From Mesorhizobium helmanticense (GTDB lineage: Bacteria > Pseudomonadota > Alphaproteobacteria > Rhizobiales > Rhizobiaceae), in the NCBI RefSeq assembly GCF_003034915.1, contig NZ_PZJX01000045.1, positions 1-64,000 on the forward strand: DNA of 64,000 nucleotides, read 5' to 3'. Made by a program: the position numbers and the translations under genes. The first letter of the stretch is position 1; each line of letters begins with the position of its first letter. This document shows positions 20,837 to 29,894 of the stretch, piece after piece. The notes beneath the pieces were generated by a model that worked only from the letters and a program-made list of their open reading frames with translations, was not told the origin of the DNA and searched no databases.

Positions 20837-20852
20837 ATAAACATATGTTTAT
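20837..20852. promoter_or_regulatory. Perfect 16-bp palindrome, probable operator of the ArsR-metF operon
   Basis: ATAAACATATGTTTAT is a perfect palindrome 24 bp upstream of the ArsR-methyltransferase start, in a short AT-rich island between this gene and the divergent trmO. Its length, symmetry and AT-rich ends are typical of ArsR-family and SahR-type operators, which suggests autoregulation. It is about 140 bp from trmO. Confidence 0.65.
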
Positions 20853-20994
20853 GTCGATTTTCATCGCCTTGCAAGCACTATGTCGCTTTCGGACAAAAAA
20901 ATGGCGCATGCGTGATCCTGCAGCCATGGCAGGTTTCCAGTCGGGGAACCGGTTTTCGGTCACGCCAGGCGGGAAACATGATAGAGGCGAAACC

Positions 20995-21519
20995 ATGTTC
21001 GAGACGCGCAGCGGTGAAAGGCTTCTGGAGACCGACCCGGCCGATATGCCGCCGGATGGCCATGTCGTCTTCATCGGCCGCATCGCCTCGCCGTGGACGA
21101 CACGGGAGACCTGTCCGAAGAATATGAAGGCGGCGCGGGAAACCGGCCAGCCGGCGATCATTACCATCGACCGGCCCTACTGTGACGGCCTGCTCGGGCT
21201 GGAGCGCGCCAGCCACGTCATCATCCTGTCCTGGCTGCACCATGCGCCGCGTACTCTCATTGTTCAGAAACCCCGCCATGCCACTGAACCGAAAGGTGTT
21301 TTTTCGCTGCGCTCCCCTGCCCGGCCGAACCCGGTCGGGCTGCATATCGCCAGGCTCGTCGCCGTCAATATCGACACCGGCCGCATTGATATCGACGCCA
21401 TCGATGTGCTCGACGGCACGCCGGTCATCGACATCAAGCCCTATTTCGCCTCGACCGATGCCTTCGCCGAGGCGACCATTGCCGGGCGCGACGAGCCCGC
21501 TGGGCGGGATGCACAATGA
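20995..21519 (+). CDS. trmO: tRNA (N6-threonylcarbamoyladenosine37-N6)-methyltransferase
   Basis: 174-residue TsaA/TrmO beta-barrel methyltransferase, expected to methylate t6A37 of tRNA-Thr using SAM. Motifs: FIGRIASPW, CPKN, ITIDRPYCDGL, HVIILSWLHHA, GVFSLRSPARPNPVGLH and DVLDGTPVIDIKPY. ATG 20995 was preferred because the ATG at 20978 is in another frame. The stop overlaps the next gene by 4 bp. Confidence 0.88.
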   Translation: MFETRSGERLLETDPADMPPDGHVVFIGRIASPWTTRETCPKNMKAARETGQPAIITIDRPYCDGLLGLERASHVIILSWLHHAPRTLIVQKPRHATEPKGVFSLRSPARPNPVGLHIARLVAVNIDTGRIDIDAIDVLDGTPVIDIKPYFASTDAFAEATIAGRDEPAGRDAQ

Positions 21520-21827
21520 GCGCGCCGACCGGCCGCCGCCGCGCCATCGCCAAGGCGCTGACCGCGCTTTTGCCGCTGGCGCCCTATGCCGACATGGAAA
21601 GGATCCGCGCCGACGCCGGCGCGGTGCATATGAAAACCCTGCCACCGACGATTGCCGTGTGGCTGGCGACCATTGCCCATATCCGCCACACCCATACCGA
21701 CTACGAAAAGCTGCTGGCCGAGGGCTATGACCGCGACTCGGCGCGGTTCTTTGTCATCGAACAGACCAACATCGTGCTGACCCGCTGGCGCGCCACCCGC
21801 CTGCTCGACGACGACGATGACGAGTGA
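21516..21827 (+). CDS. DUF2293 protein
   Basis: 103 residues. The central region HIRHTHTDYEKLLAEGYDRD followed by SARFFVIEQTNIVLTRW matches the DUF2293 pattern; function unknown. The N-terminus is basic and the C-terminus is a run of Asp. The start codon overlaps the trmO stop (ATGA), so it is co-translated with trmO, and an RNA-related role is a reasonable guess from context only. Confidence 0.8.
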   Translation: MSAPTGRRRAIAKALTALLPLAPYADMERIRADAGAVHMKTLPPTIAVWLATIAHIRHTHTDYEKLLAEGYDRDSARFFVIEQTNIVLTRWRATRLLDDDDDE

Positions 21828-21855
21828 GGCGCCTCGGCGGCTAGCCCAGCGCGCT

Positions 21856-22491
21856 TTATGCCCGGTAGATCCACTGCTCCGGCACCCGCACCGAGATGTC
21901 TTCGCCGGCAACGATGCGCCCCGGTTTTTCAACCCACGCCACGAGACCGCGCAGCCGCTTCGCCGCCTTCGGGAACGCCAGCGCGCCGGCTTCCAGGTCG
22001 GCCATCCCGGTATGTTCGGCTACCGATCGCCCGGCGATGCGGCAAGGCCCGTTCTGCGCGTCGACCTTGACGGTGACGCCACCCCTGAAGAACATGAGCG
22101 TGCCGGACGGCAGCATGGAGAGATGCGGCAGGCCTTCGATCAGCAGATTGGCGCCGATCCACTCCGGCTTGATCTCCTTGAGCCCCATCCGCTTTGCCAC
22201 GATAGCCAGCTCGTCGGCCGCAACGATCGACAATTGCCGCTCGTTGCGCATCTCGGTGCCGCGCGGATACCAGGGTTCGCGCCCGCCGGAGCGCCGCGTC
22301 GCACCGGCGTGGAAATCACCGTCGATGCCGTCGAAACCGAGCCGCAGTTCATCGACCGCACGCGTCTCGAAATGATCTGATGGCGCCACGTAGAGCGCCT
22401 CGACCTTAGCAATAAGCTTGCAAGCCGGGACGATTTCGACAGGCGTCTCCGCTTCGGGAAACAGGTCCGGTGTGGTTGTCGTCTGTTGCAT
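21856..22491 (-). CDS. MOSC domain protein
   Basis: 211 residues with a MOSC (Mo cofactor sulfurase C-terminal) fold: VEALYVAPSDHFETRAVDEL at the start of the domain, GIDGDFHAGATRRSGGREPW, RQLSIVAADEL and the conserved ligand-site Cys in QNGPCRIAGRS. MOSC proteins of this size (YiiM-like) handle Mo-cofactor-dependent or persulfide chemistry; the reaction is not known here. ATG 22491 was preferred over a longer frame that enters the spacer. Convergent with DUF2293. Confidence 0.85.
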   Translation of the reverse strand: MQQTTTTPDLFPEAETPVEIVPACKLIAKVEALYVAPSDHFETRAVDELRLGFDGIDGDFHAGATRRSGGREPWYPRGTEMRNERQLSIVAADELAIVAKRMGLKEIKPEWIGANLLIEGLPHLSMLPSGTLMFFRGGVTVKVDAQNGPCRIAGRSVAEHTGMADLEAGALAFPKAAKRLRGLVAWVEKPGRIVAGEDISVRVPEQWIYRA

Positions 22492-22677
22492 GCCTTGGGA
22501 TCTAGCCGATGTCGCCGGACAGGGTCCAGTCGAAAGCACTGATGATCCAATCAACCCGGTTGATAGGCATCGTCGTCGATCACGATCTTCTTACCAGAAA
22601 TCCGGTGTCTTTTTGCGCCGCGCCGCATTGCCGCCGCGCGGCAGCGATCTGGTGATGGCGTTACGAGGAGGTTCCCG

Positions 22678-23280
22678 ATGCAGCCCGCGCCCGTAATCGC
22701 GGCACTCTGGCTGTTCTGGCTCGTGTCCTGGATCGCAGCCGCTGTCTGGGCCGATCCGGTGGCGAAGCGTGCCGGGTTCCAGGCGGAATTTCGCTATCGC
22801 GCCCTGTGGATGGTCGGCGTGATCCTGCTGTTTGTTCCGGCACACGGCTATGTCGGCCGGCTGCGGCTCTGGATGCCCACCCTCACCGAGGCCTGGATCT
22901 GCGTCGCTCTGATCGCCATCGGTCTCGTCTTCTCTTGGTGGGCCAGGCTGCATCTTGGCCGGCTATGGTAGGGCACGATCACCGCCAAGGCCGGACACCA
23001 TGTCGTCGATACTGGTCCCTATGGGCTGGTCCGGCACCCGATCTATACCGGACTGCTGCTGGCGATCCTCGCCACCATGGCGGCGAAAGGCACGGTCTGG
23101 GGCATCGCCGGGGCCGCCCTGCTCACCATCGGCATCGTCGTCAAGGCCAGACTGGAGGAAGAGTTCCTACGCGGCGAATTGGGCGCCACCTATGACGACT
23201 ATGCCAGCCGCGTGCCGATGCTGGTGCCGTTCGCGCCCAATAGTTATAGCATCCGCAACAAGGCGCCACCGATCGAATAG
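22678..23280 (+). pseudogene. Isoprenylcysteine/phospholipid methyltransferase-like membrane protein, broken by an in-frame TAG
   Basis: The same reading frame continues on both sides of a TAG at 22969-22971. The first 97 residues carry three probable membrane helices. After the stop come GTITAKAGHHVVDTGPYGLV, then RHPIYTGLLLAILATMAAKG and a C-terminal RLEEEFLRGELGATYDDY, the classic ICMT/PEMT-family catalytic end. The motif before the break (ARLHLGRLW) normally runs into S-G-T without interruption, so a single-base change (for example TCG to TAG) explains it. Full length would be 200 residues. Could be a sequencing error or a genuine nonsense mutation. Confidence 0.85.
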
Positions 23281-24365
23281 CCGGCGCCAAAAGCACACAG
23301 CAGGCCGTAGTCGCCAGCCTTCATGTCGGCATGGTTCTCGGACAGGGCGACGATGGCGCCGGCGCCGGCGGTGTTGCCGAGCCGCTCCAGCACCATCGGC
23401 GCGCGGTCATGGCCGACCTCGTGGCCGAACGACAGCTTCAGGATCATGGCGTTCATGCGCGCATTGGCCTGGTGCAGCCAGAAGCGGCGGATCGCTTCCG
23501 GCGTCAGCCCGTGCTCGGCCAGGAATTCGACGATGAATTTGTGGCCGGCGACGGTGACTTCCTTGAACACCTTGTTGCCGACCTGCTTGATCAGGTTGCC
23601 TTCGAGGTTGATCATGTAGGGATCGTCCTGAGCGGTGCGCGTGTGATAGCCGAGATTGGTGCGGATGTTGTTGGACATCTGCGTCCAGATGCGCGTGTCG
23701 AGCACCTCGAAACGTTCCGGCCGCTTATCGCCCCTGGCGAGCCCCTCGACCACCATCGAAACGGACGCATCGCCGAAGATGAAATGCGTCTGCCGGTCGC
23801 GGAAATTGAGATGGCCGGTGATGATCTCGGGCGTCGTCACCAGGACGCGCTTGTGCGCGCCCGTGCGCACCAGATTGACCGCCATGTGCAATGCCGCCGC
23901 CGCCGACGAGCATCCAAGCCCCATGTCGAACCCGGCTCCCTTGGTGCCGAGCGCCTCCTGCATTTCAATGGCGATGGCCGGATAGGGCCGTTGCTGATGC
24001 GACGACGAGCAGATCACCAGGTCGATGTCGGATGGCTTCAGGCCGGCATGATCGAGCGCCTTCCTCGCCGACGCGACACCGAACTCGGCCTGCAGCGACA
24101 GCGCATCGTCCGGCCGCGCCGGAATGCGCGGCGCCATGCGGGTCGGATCGAGAATGCCCTCCCGCTCGATCACATGGCGGGTCTTGACGCCAGAAGCATG
24201 GACGATGAAGGCGCTGTCAGACTTCGCCAGCAGCGCCTCTCCTGAAGCCTGCCGACGCACATTTTCGGTATCGACCCAGGCATTGAAGCTTGCGACCAGT
24301 TCTTCATTGGTGATCGAGGGCTCGGGGATTTCAACGCCGAGGCCGCTGATGATGACGCGATGCAT
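23244..24365 (-). CDS. 3-oxoacyl-ACP synthase III-like enzyme (KAS III)
   Basis: 373-residue thiolase-fold condensing enzyme. Nucleophile Cys in MGLGCSSAAAAL, catalytic His in WLHQANARMN and Asn in LGNTAGAGA. TPEIITGHLNFRDRQTHFIF and GDASVSMVVEG are typical. It is longer than housekeeping FabH (~320) and has an extra N-terminal stretch (ASGVKTRHVIEREGILDP), as in FabH2-type enzymes that use medium-chain acyl-CoA; whether it feeds fatty acid, lipid or another pathway is open. ATG 24365 starts at MHRVIISGLG. Its 3' end overlaps the broken methyltransferase by 37 bp. Confidence 0.85.
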   Translation of the reverse strand: MHRVIISGLGVEIPEPSITNEELVASFNAWVDTENVRRQASGEALLAKSDSAFIVHASGVKTRHVIEREGILDPTRMAPRIPARPDDALSLQAEFGVASARKALDHAGLKPSDIDLVICSSSHQQRPYPAIAIEMQEALGTKGAGFDMGLGCSSAAAALHMAVNLVRTGAHKRVLVTTPEIITGHLNFRDRQTHFIFGDASVSMVVEGLARGDKRPERFEVLDTRIWTQMSNNIRTNLGYHTRTAQDDPYMINLEGNLIKQVGNKVFKEVTVAGHKFIVEFLAEHGLTPEAIRRFWLHQANARMNAMILKLSFGHEVGHDRAPMVLERLGNTAGAGAIVALSENHADMKAGDYGLLCAFGAGYSIGGALLRML

Positions 24366-24577
24366 TTCCAGTCCGTCCCCGTGCGCAGGCGTTGCGGCTT
24401 TCATGTGGGCGCCGCGAAGGCTCGGCGCAACTGTTTTCACACCTGGTCGGTTTACGCCGGCTTAAACCAAGGGGGCTTGAGACAAAAGAGACCACAAGCT
24501 CGCGCCGCTGAAATGCGCATGGCGGCGAAACCGGGTCAAGGGCGGCGCGCGAGGGTCTTCGGTGTGGCTAAGAGTTC

Positions 24578-25348
24578 CTAAGCGGCACGCCGCGCGACGA
24601 TGAAAAGCCGAGGAAAACGCAGCAGCACCTTGCCGTTTGCCGTCTTCGGATAAGCCTCGGTAATCCTGGTCGTGTAGCGCTGCAGGAAAAGCTGCCGCTC
24701 ATCCTCTTCCAGCGGATCGAGGAAGGGCTTCAGCCCGGTCGACTTTACCCATTCGACGATTGCCCCCGCATTGGCCAGCGGATGATTGTAGATGGTGTGC
24801 CAGATGTCCAGCCGGTCGGAAAATGGCGACAGAAGATCGTAGTAGAACGAGACCGGCGGCAGCGGCGCGCGGGCCGCCCCCTCGAGCTTCTTTTTGAACG
24901 GCGCCTCCGCCGCGGTCTCGCGCATCAACCGGTGCGAATCCTCGGCCATGTTGTCGGGCATCTGCACCGCAAGCGCGCCGCCGGGCGTGAGGCACCCCAT
25001 CAGCCGCTGGAAGACCGCCGGATGCTCCGGCAGCCATTGGAACACCGCATTGGCGAAGATGACGTCGACGGGCTTTTCAGGCTGCCACGCCGCGGCATCC
25101 GCCAAAGTGAAGGTGACGCCGGGCAGGCGCGCCCTCGCCTTCTCGATCATGTCGGGCGATGTGTCGAAGCCGCTCACCTCGGCATCCGGCCAGCGCTCGA
25201 CCAGAAGCTCGGTCGAATTGCCCGGCCCGCAGCCGATGTCGACAACCCGGCGCGGCGCCGCCACCGGCACCTGCGCCACCAGGTCCCGCGCCGGCCGCGT
25301 GCGCTCATCCTCGAATTTCAGATATTGGGCGGCGGACCAGTCAGCCAT
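24578..25348 (-). CDS. tam: Trans-aconitate 2-methyltransferase
   Basis: 256-residue class I methyltransferase that esterifies trans-aconitate, a by-product that inhibits the TCA cycle. N-terminal WSAAQYLKFEDERTRPARDL is the Tam signature, followed by VVDIGCGPGNSTELL, SGFDTSPDMIEKA, ANAVFQWLPEH and PGGALAVQMPDN. Length agrees with E. coli Tam (~252). ATG at 25348 gives MADWSAAQY, preferred over one four codons upstream. Confidence 0.9.
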   Translation of the reverse strand: MADWSAAQYLKFEDERTRPARDLVAQVPVAAPRRVVDIGCGPGNSTELLVERWPDAEVSGFDTSPDMIEKARARLPGVTFTLADAAAWQPEKPVDVIFANAVFQWLPEHPAVFQRLMGCLTPGGALAVQMPDNMAEDSHRLMRETAAEAPFKKKLEGAARAPLPPVSFYYDLLSPFSDRLDIWHTIYNHPLANAGAIVEWVKSTGLKPFLDPLEEDERQLFLQRYTTRITEAYPKTANGKVLLRFPRLFIVARRAA

Positions 25349-25452
25349 TTTTTTCCTCAACCTTCTCGAGAGATCGAGTTACCCAGCTTGGCGTATCTTT
25401 GCATCTCACTTCTGGTTGAAAACCATCTGATGAGATGTTGGTCCGCAGGAAA

Positions 25453-27102
25453 CTACCTTGTCAGCCTCTTATACGTCATCCTGTGCGGGTTGACCGCTTC
25501 CGGTCCGAGCCGGCGGATCTTGTCCTGCTCGTAATCCTCGAAATTGCCCTCGAACCATTCGACATGGCTGTCGCCTTCGAAGGCCAGGATGTGCGTCGCC
25601 AGACGGTCGAGGAACATGCGATCGTGCGAGATGATGACGGCGCAACCGCCGAAGTTTTCCAGCGCATCTTCGAGTGCGGCAAGCGTTTCCGTATCGAGAT
25701 CGTTGGTCGGTTCGTCGAGCAGCAGCACATTGCCGCCGGTCTTCAGCATCTTGGCCAGATGCACGCGGTTGCGCTGGCCGCCGGACAGATTGCCGACCTT
25801 CTGCTGCTGGTCGCCGCCACGGAAGTTGAACGACGCGCAGTAGGCGCGCGTGTTGGCCTCGAACTTGCCGAGCTTGACCACTTCGGCGCCGCCTGAAATC
25901 TCTTCCCACACCGTCTTTGACGGATCGAGTGCGTCGCGGCTCTGGTCGACATAGCCGAGCTTCACCGTCTCGCCGACGCGGATCGTGCCGGCATCCGGCT
26001 TCTCCTGGCCAGTGATCATGCGAAACAGCGTCGTCTTGCCGGCGCCGTTCGGGCCGATGACGCCGACGATGCCACCGGGCGGCAGCTTGAACGACAGCCC
26101 TTCGATCAGCAGCGTGTCGCCAAAGCCCTTCGACAGGCCGTCGACCTCGATCACCACATTGCCGAGCCGCTCGCCATGCGGAATGACGATCTGGGTGTCG
26201 CTCGGGCGCCGCTTGTCGGCCGCATCCAGCAGATCCTGGAACGCCTGGATACGCGCTTTCGACTTGGTCTGCCTAGCCTTCGGGCTGGACTGGATCCACT
26301 CGCGCTCGCGGCCGATGGCGCGCTGGCGGGCGTCGTCCTCGCGGCCCTCCTGCTTGAGGCGCTTGGCCTTGGCTTCGAGATATTTGGTGTAATTGCCCTC
26401 ATAGGGAATGCCGCGGCCGCGGTCGAGCTCGAGAATCCAGCCGGTGACATTGTCGAGGAAGTAGCGATCATGGGTGATGATCATCACCGCGCCCGGATAG
26501 GCGCGCAGGTGCTTTTCCAGCCATGCAGTCGTTTCGGCGTCGAGATGGTTGGTCGGCTCGTCGAGCAGCAGAAGGTCTGGCTGGCGTAGAAGGAGCTGGC
26601 AGAGCGCGACGCGGCGGCGCTCGCCGCCCGACAGCTTGGTCACCTCGGAATCCTTGGGCGGGCAGCCTAGCGCCTCCATGGCCATCTCTACCTGCTGTTC
26701 GAGATCCCACAGGTTGAGCCGGTCCATCTCGTCCTGCAGCTTGGCCGACTCGTCCGCCGTCTCATCGGAATAGTTCATCATCAGTTCATTGTAGCGCTCG
26801 ATGATGGCGGTCTTGGCGGCGACGCCTTCCATGACGTTCTCGAACACGGTCTTCTTGGGATCGAGCGCCGGCTCCTGCGCCAGGTAGCCGACGGTGGCGC
26901 CTTCGGCCAGCCAAGCCTCGCCGTTCCACTCCTTGTCGATGCCGGCCATGATCTTGAGGATCGTCGACTTGCCGGCGCCGTTGGGGCCGAGGATGCCGAT
27001 CTTGGCGTCGGGGTAGAAGGACAGATGGATGTTCTCGAGCACCTTCTTGGTGCCATAGGCCTTGTTGAGGCCGGCCATGTGATAGATGAACTGGCGTGCC
27101 AC
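25453..27102 (-). CDS. ettA: Energy-dependent translational throttle protein EttA (ABC-F)
   Basis: 549-residue ABC-F ATPase with two nucleotide-binding domains and no membrane segment. Domain 1: Walker A GPNGAGKST, signature LSGGERRRVAL, Walker B LLLLDEPTNHLD. Domain 2: GPNGAGKTT, LSGGQRNRVHL, LLLDEPTNDLD. The linker (~240-320) carries the P-site interaction arm. EttA binds the ribosomal E site and couples ATP level to the first elongation step. Length and the N-terminal FIYHMAGLNKAYG are characteristic of EttA rather than Uup or YheS. Confidence 0.95.
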   Translation of the reverse strand: MARQFIYHMAGLNKAYGTKKVLENIHLSFYPDAKIGILGPNGAGKSTILKIMAGIDKEWNGEAWLAEGATVGYLAQEPALDPKKTVFENVMEGVAAKTAIIERYNELMMNYSDETADESAKLQDEMDRLNLWDLEQQVEMAMEALGCPPKDSEVTKLSGGERRRVALCQLLLRQPDLLLLDEPTNHLDAETTAWLEKHLRAYPGAVMIITHDRYFLDNVTGWILELDRGRGIPYEGNYTKYLEAKAKRLKQEGREDDARQRAIGREREWIQSSPKARQTKSKARIQAFQDLLDAADKRRPSDTQIVIPHGERLGNVVIEVDGLSKGFGDTLLIEGLSFKLPPGGIVGVIGPNGAGKTTLFRMITGQEKPDAGTIRVGETVKLGYVDQSRDALDPSKTVWEEISGGAEVVKLGKFEANTRAYCASFNFRGGDQQQKVGNLSGGQRNRVHLAKMLKTGGNVLLLDEPTNDLDTETLAALEDALENFGGCAVIISHDRMFLDRLATHILAFEGDSHVEWFEGNFEDYEQDKIRRLGPEAVNPHRMTYKRLTR

Positions 27103-27362
27103 GCGCGCTTTCCCTGAAAAGTCGACTGGAATGTCGGATTGAATGGAAGTTGGCCGCTATGTAGGCGATGCCGCGCCGAACGGCAAACGGTTTTGGCGCA
27201 TCAATCCTGCCTTTGGCCGACAAGCATTCACCGAATTGGCGACGTTTTCGGTTCGTCGCAGAGCCCGGCGCAAGCACTGGTTAACCATTGCGCGTCAAAA
27301 CGGTGTTGGGTGGGGAAATCGGCGGTGAACGCGATTTCCGCAGAGGGATCGGATCGAAGACG

Positions 27363-28658
27363 TTGCTGAACAGTCTCCTGCTCCTTGGTGAGGCGGCGCT
27401 TTATTTCGGCGCCATGACCACGCTTTTCCGGTTCAGGCACCGCATCGGCCTCGGCGTGTTCGTCTGCGCGCTCGGCGTCATGCATTTTCTGGAAACCTAC
27501 CTCGCCAGCGTGTTCTACGTCGCGCTGCCCTTCGGCATGGTTTCGCCGGGTTCCGCGGTGCTGTTTTCGGGCAAGCTGGTGATGCTTCTCCTGCTCTACA
27601 TCAAGGAGGACGCGGCCACCGTCCGCCAGCCGATCTACGGCCTGTTGCTCGGCAATGCCCTGATGATCGGGCTGGTGCTGATCCTGCGCATGCATGCGAT
27701 CTCACCGCTTCCCAGCGGCAACCTTCCCGACATCGGCTTCATCGACCAGATGGGCTGGCTGATGGTGTGGGGCACGACGCTGCTGTTCATCGACGCCATC
27801 CTGATCATCCTGCTTTATGAAAAGCTCGGACGTTATCTGCGCAAGGCGCTGTTTACCCGCATCCTGGTCTGCGTCGCTTGCGTGCTGACCTTCGATCAGG
27901 CGGGATTTTTCACCGCGCTGCATTTCGTCACCGGCGCACCGATCGCGGTCTTCTTCGGCGGCTGGTTCGCCAAGATGGTGGCCGCACTCGCCTACGCCAC
28001 CATGCTCGTCGCCTATCTCAAATGGTTCGAGGCGCGGCAGGTCCCAGCACCACGCGGCCTCTCCGACATTTTCGACACGCTGACCTATCGCGAGCGCTAT
28101 GAGGCGCTGGTCCAGCATGTCGGCCGCGACGGCCTCACCGGCCTGCTGCACAGGGGCCGCTTCGACAGCGACGGCGAAGCCGCCGTTACCGCCAGCCTGC
28201 GGACGGCCAAGCCGCTCAGCCTCCTGATCATCGATGTCGACCACTTCAAATCGATCAACGACCGTTTCGGCCACGCCGAGGGCGACAAGGTGCTGAAATC
28301 CGTCGCGGCCCTGCTTGGCGAGATCGCCAGCCCCGAGGACCAGGTGTTCAGGATCGGCGGCGAGGAATTCGCTATCCTTTGCTCGCGTCCGCATTCGCTC
28401 GCCAGGCTGCTTGGCGAGAGCATAAGGCATGCGGTCAAGGCATCCGCGGCCACCAGCCGGTTCGATATCACCGTCAGCGCCGGCATTTCCACCGTCAGCG
28501 AGTCGACCCGTTGCCTTGCCGATCTTTTCGCGCTGGCCGACCAGCGTCTCTACAAGGCCAAATCGACCGGACGCGACCGCACCATCGGCGAACCGGGCGG
28601 CCACGAGGCCGACGGCCTCAAGGCGTGGACCAGGTCAGGACTGGGCGCCGGCGCATAG
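27363..28658 (+). CDS. Membrane-bound diguanylate cyclase (GGDEF)
   Basis: About 431 residues. Six or seven transmembrane helices fill the first ~230 residues, followed by a GGDEF domain (~255-410) with IIDVDHFKSINDRFGHAEGD and the active-site variant GGEEF, which is usually active, making c-di-GMP from GTP. An upstream RxxD inhibitory site is not evident. No EAL domain. The start is uncertain: the frame opens at a TTG at 27288, with GTG 27303, TTG 27363 and ATG 27414 as alternatives; 27363 keeps the first helix intact. Divergent from ettA. Confidence 0.85.
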   Translation: MLNSLLLLGEAALYFGAMTTLFRFRHRIGLGVFVCALGVMHFLETYLASVFYVALPFGMVSPGSAVLFSGKLVMLLLLYIKEDAATVRQPIYGLLLGNALMIGLVLILRMHAISPLPSGNLPDIGFIDQMGWLMVWGTTLLFIDAILIILLYEKLGRYLRKALFTRILVCVACVLTFDQAGFFTALHFVTGAPIAVFFGGWFAKMVAALAYATMLVAYLKWFEARQVPAPRGLSDIFDTLTYRERYEALVQHVGRDGLTGLLHRGRFDSDGEAAVTASLRTAKPLSLLIIDVDHFKSINDRFGHAEGDKVLKSVAALLGEIASPEDQVFRIGGEEFAILCSRPHSLARLLGESIRHAVKASAATSRFDITVSAGISTVSESTRCLADLFALADQRLYKAKSTGRDRTIGEPGGHEADGLKAWTRSGLGAGA

Positions 28659-28684
28659 CTCCGGGCTGCCTGCTTGCCTGCCTG

Positions 28685-29698
28685 TTATTGGAACCCCACG
28701 GAATCGATGACGCCCTTCGGGCAACCGGCATTGTTCGTCGGTGCGGCAGCCTGCATCAGCTCGCCAACTGTACTGTTCGGACCGATTGGGCCTGTCAGGC
28801 CAAGCGTCAGCTCGCCGATCAGCCGCCTGCCGTCCGACGGATCGACCAGGCAGGAGACGCGGACCCGCTCGCCTGCACCGGTGCCAAAGGCGCTGTCGAA
28901 GGCGCTTCGAATCTGATTTGATGTCAGCTGCTTGCCGACATTCTTTGCGAACAGATCGCGCACCGGCGAAGCATTCACCGCGCGCATCAGCCTCAGCGCA
29001 TCGGAGAAATAGTCCTGCTGGTTCTTGCCATAGCAGGTGCCGTGCTTGATCCATTCATGCCTGTCCAGGTCGGATGCGGTGCCCGGCATCACCTGGTCGA
29101 GTTCCGATCGTGTATTCGCATCGAGTTCGACCGGCGGCAGGTCCTGCCAATGCGCCGGATTGTCGATGGCCTTGTCGGCTGCTGCCACCTGGCAATAGAA
29201 ATTCCCATTCGGCTGCGGCCACAGCCCGTGCAGGGTGAAATGCGTCGCGTCAAAGCCGCGAGTGGTCTGGGTCTTGCACTCGGTCTTGCCCGGCTTTGTC
29301 TCACAGAAAGCAGGCTGCCAGCTCAACGCAAAGACATATTCGGGTTTTCCCGAGGCCGCGGGCTTGCCCTGATCGGCCGGCGCGGGTGTTGCCGGCCCGG
29401 TTGACGCGCTGCCGCCCGAAACATGGCCGCAACTGACCTTCACCCAGCGGCGCTCCGGATCCGCTCCCGGCACACGGATCAGATAATGCGTCGGCGCATC
29501 CTTGTTGCCGGCCAGCAGATCGTAGCTCTGTCCGGCGCTGGTCGAGATGTCGCCGGGGTTCTTGCCGCTCTTGATGGCCTGCGTCGCCGGACAGGCGGCG
29601 TCGGCCACGAAGGCGCCGCTCAGCTTCATCTCGGCGCGCGCCGTACCCGTCAGCAACATGGCCAAAAGCGCCAATCCGAAAGCAAAACCTGTCCGCAT
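28685..29698 (-). CDS. Secreted RNase T2-family ribonuclease
   Basis: 337 residues. Signal peptide (MRTGFAFGLALLAMLLTGTARA), an extra N-terminal domain of ~110 residues with two Cys (DAACPATQ, KVSCGHVS), a Pro/Ala linker, and the RNase T2 domain (~145-335). Both catalytic segments are intact: CAS I FTLHGLWPQ and CAS II HEWIKHGTC, each with its His. Cleaves RNA via 2',3'-cyclic phosphates in the periplasm or outside. Bacterial T2 enzymes often lack the N-terminal extension. ATG 29698 chosen for the signal peptide; the frame is open 83 codons further up. Confidence 0.9.
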   Translation of the reverse strand: MRTGFAFGLALLAMLLTGTARAEMKLSGAFVADAACPATQAIKSGKNPGDISTSAGQSYDLLAGNKDAPTHYLIRVPGADPERRWVKVSCGHVSGGSASTGPATPAPADQGKPAASGKPEYVFALSWQPAFCETKPGKTECKTQTTRGFDATHFTLHGLWPQPNGNFYCQVAAADKAIDNPAHWQDLPPVELDANTRSELDQVMPGTASDLDRHEWIKHGTCYGKNQQDYFSDALRLMRAVNASPVRDLFAKNVGKQLTSNQIRSAFDSAFGTGAGERVRVSCLVDPSDGRRLIGELTLGLTGPIGPNSTVGELMQAAAPTNNAGCPKGVIDSVGFQ

Positions 29699-29894
29699 GA
29701 GAATTCCCCGATTGAAAAATGTTGCGGCAGCAGACTGCCGCCCTCTTCCCGATATCAGGATTTTCCATGTCAGAATTGCGATACTGCCAAGCAAGAACAG
29801 CTGCGGAAAACGCCGCCGTCGGATTGACGCGAGATAGGCGCCGGCACACAAAGCTTGGCAAGCGTGGAAAAACGCGTTGGGGACGAAACGAGAA

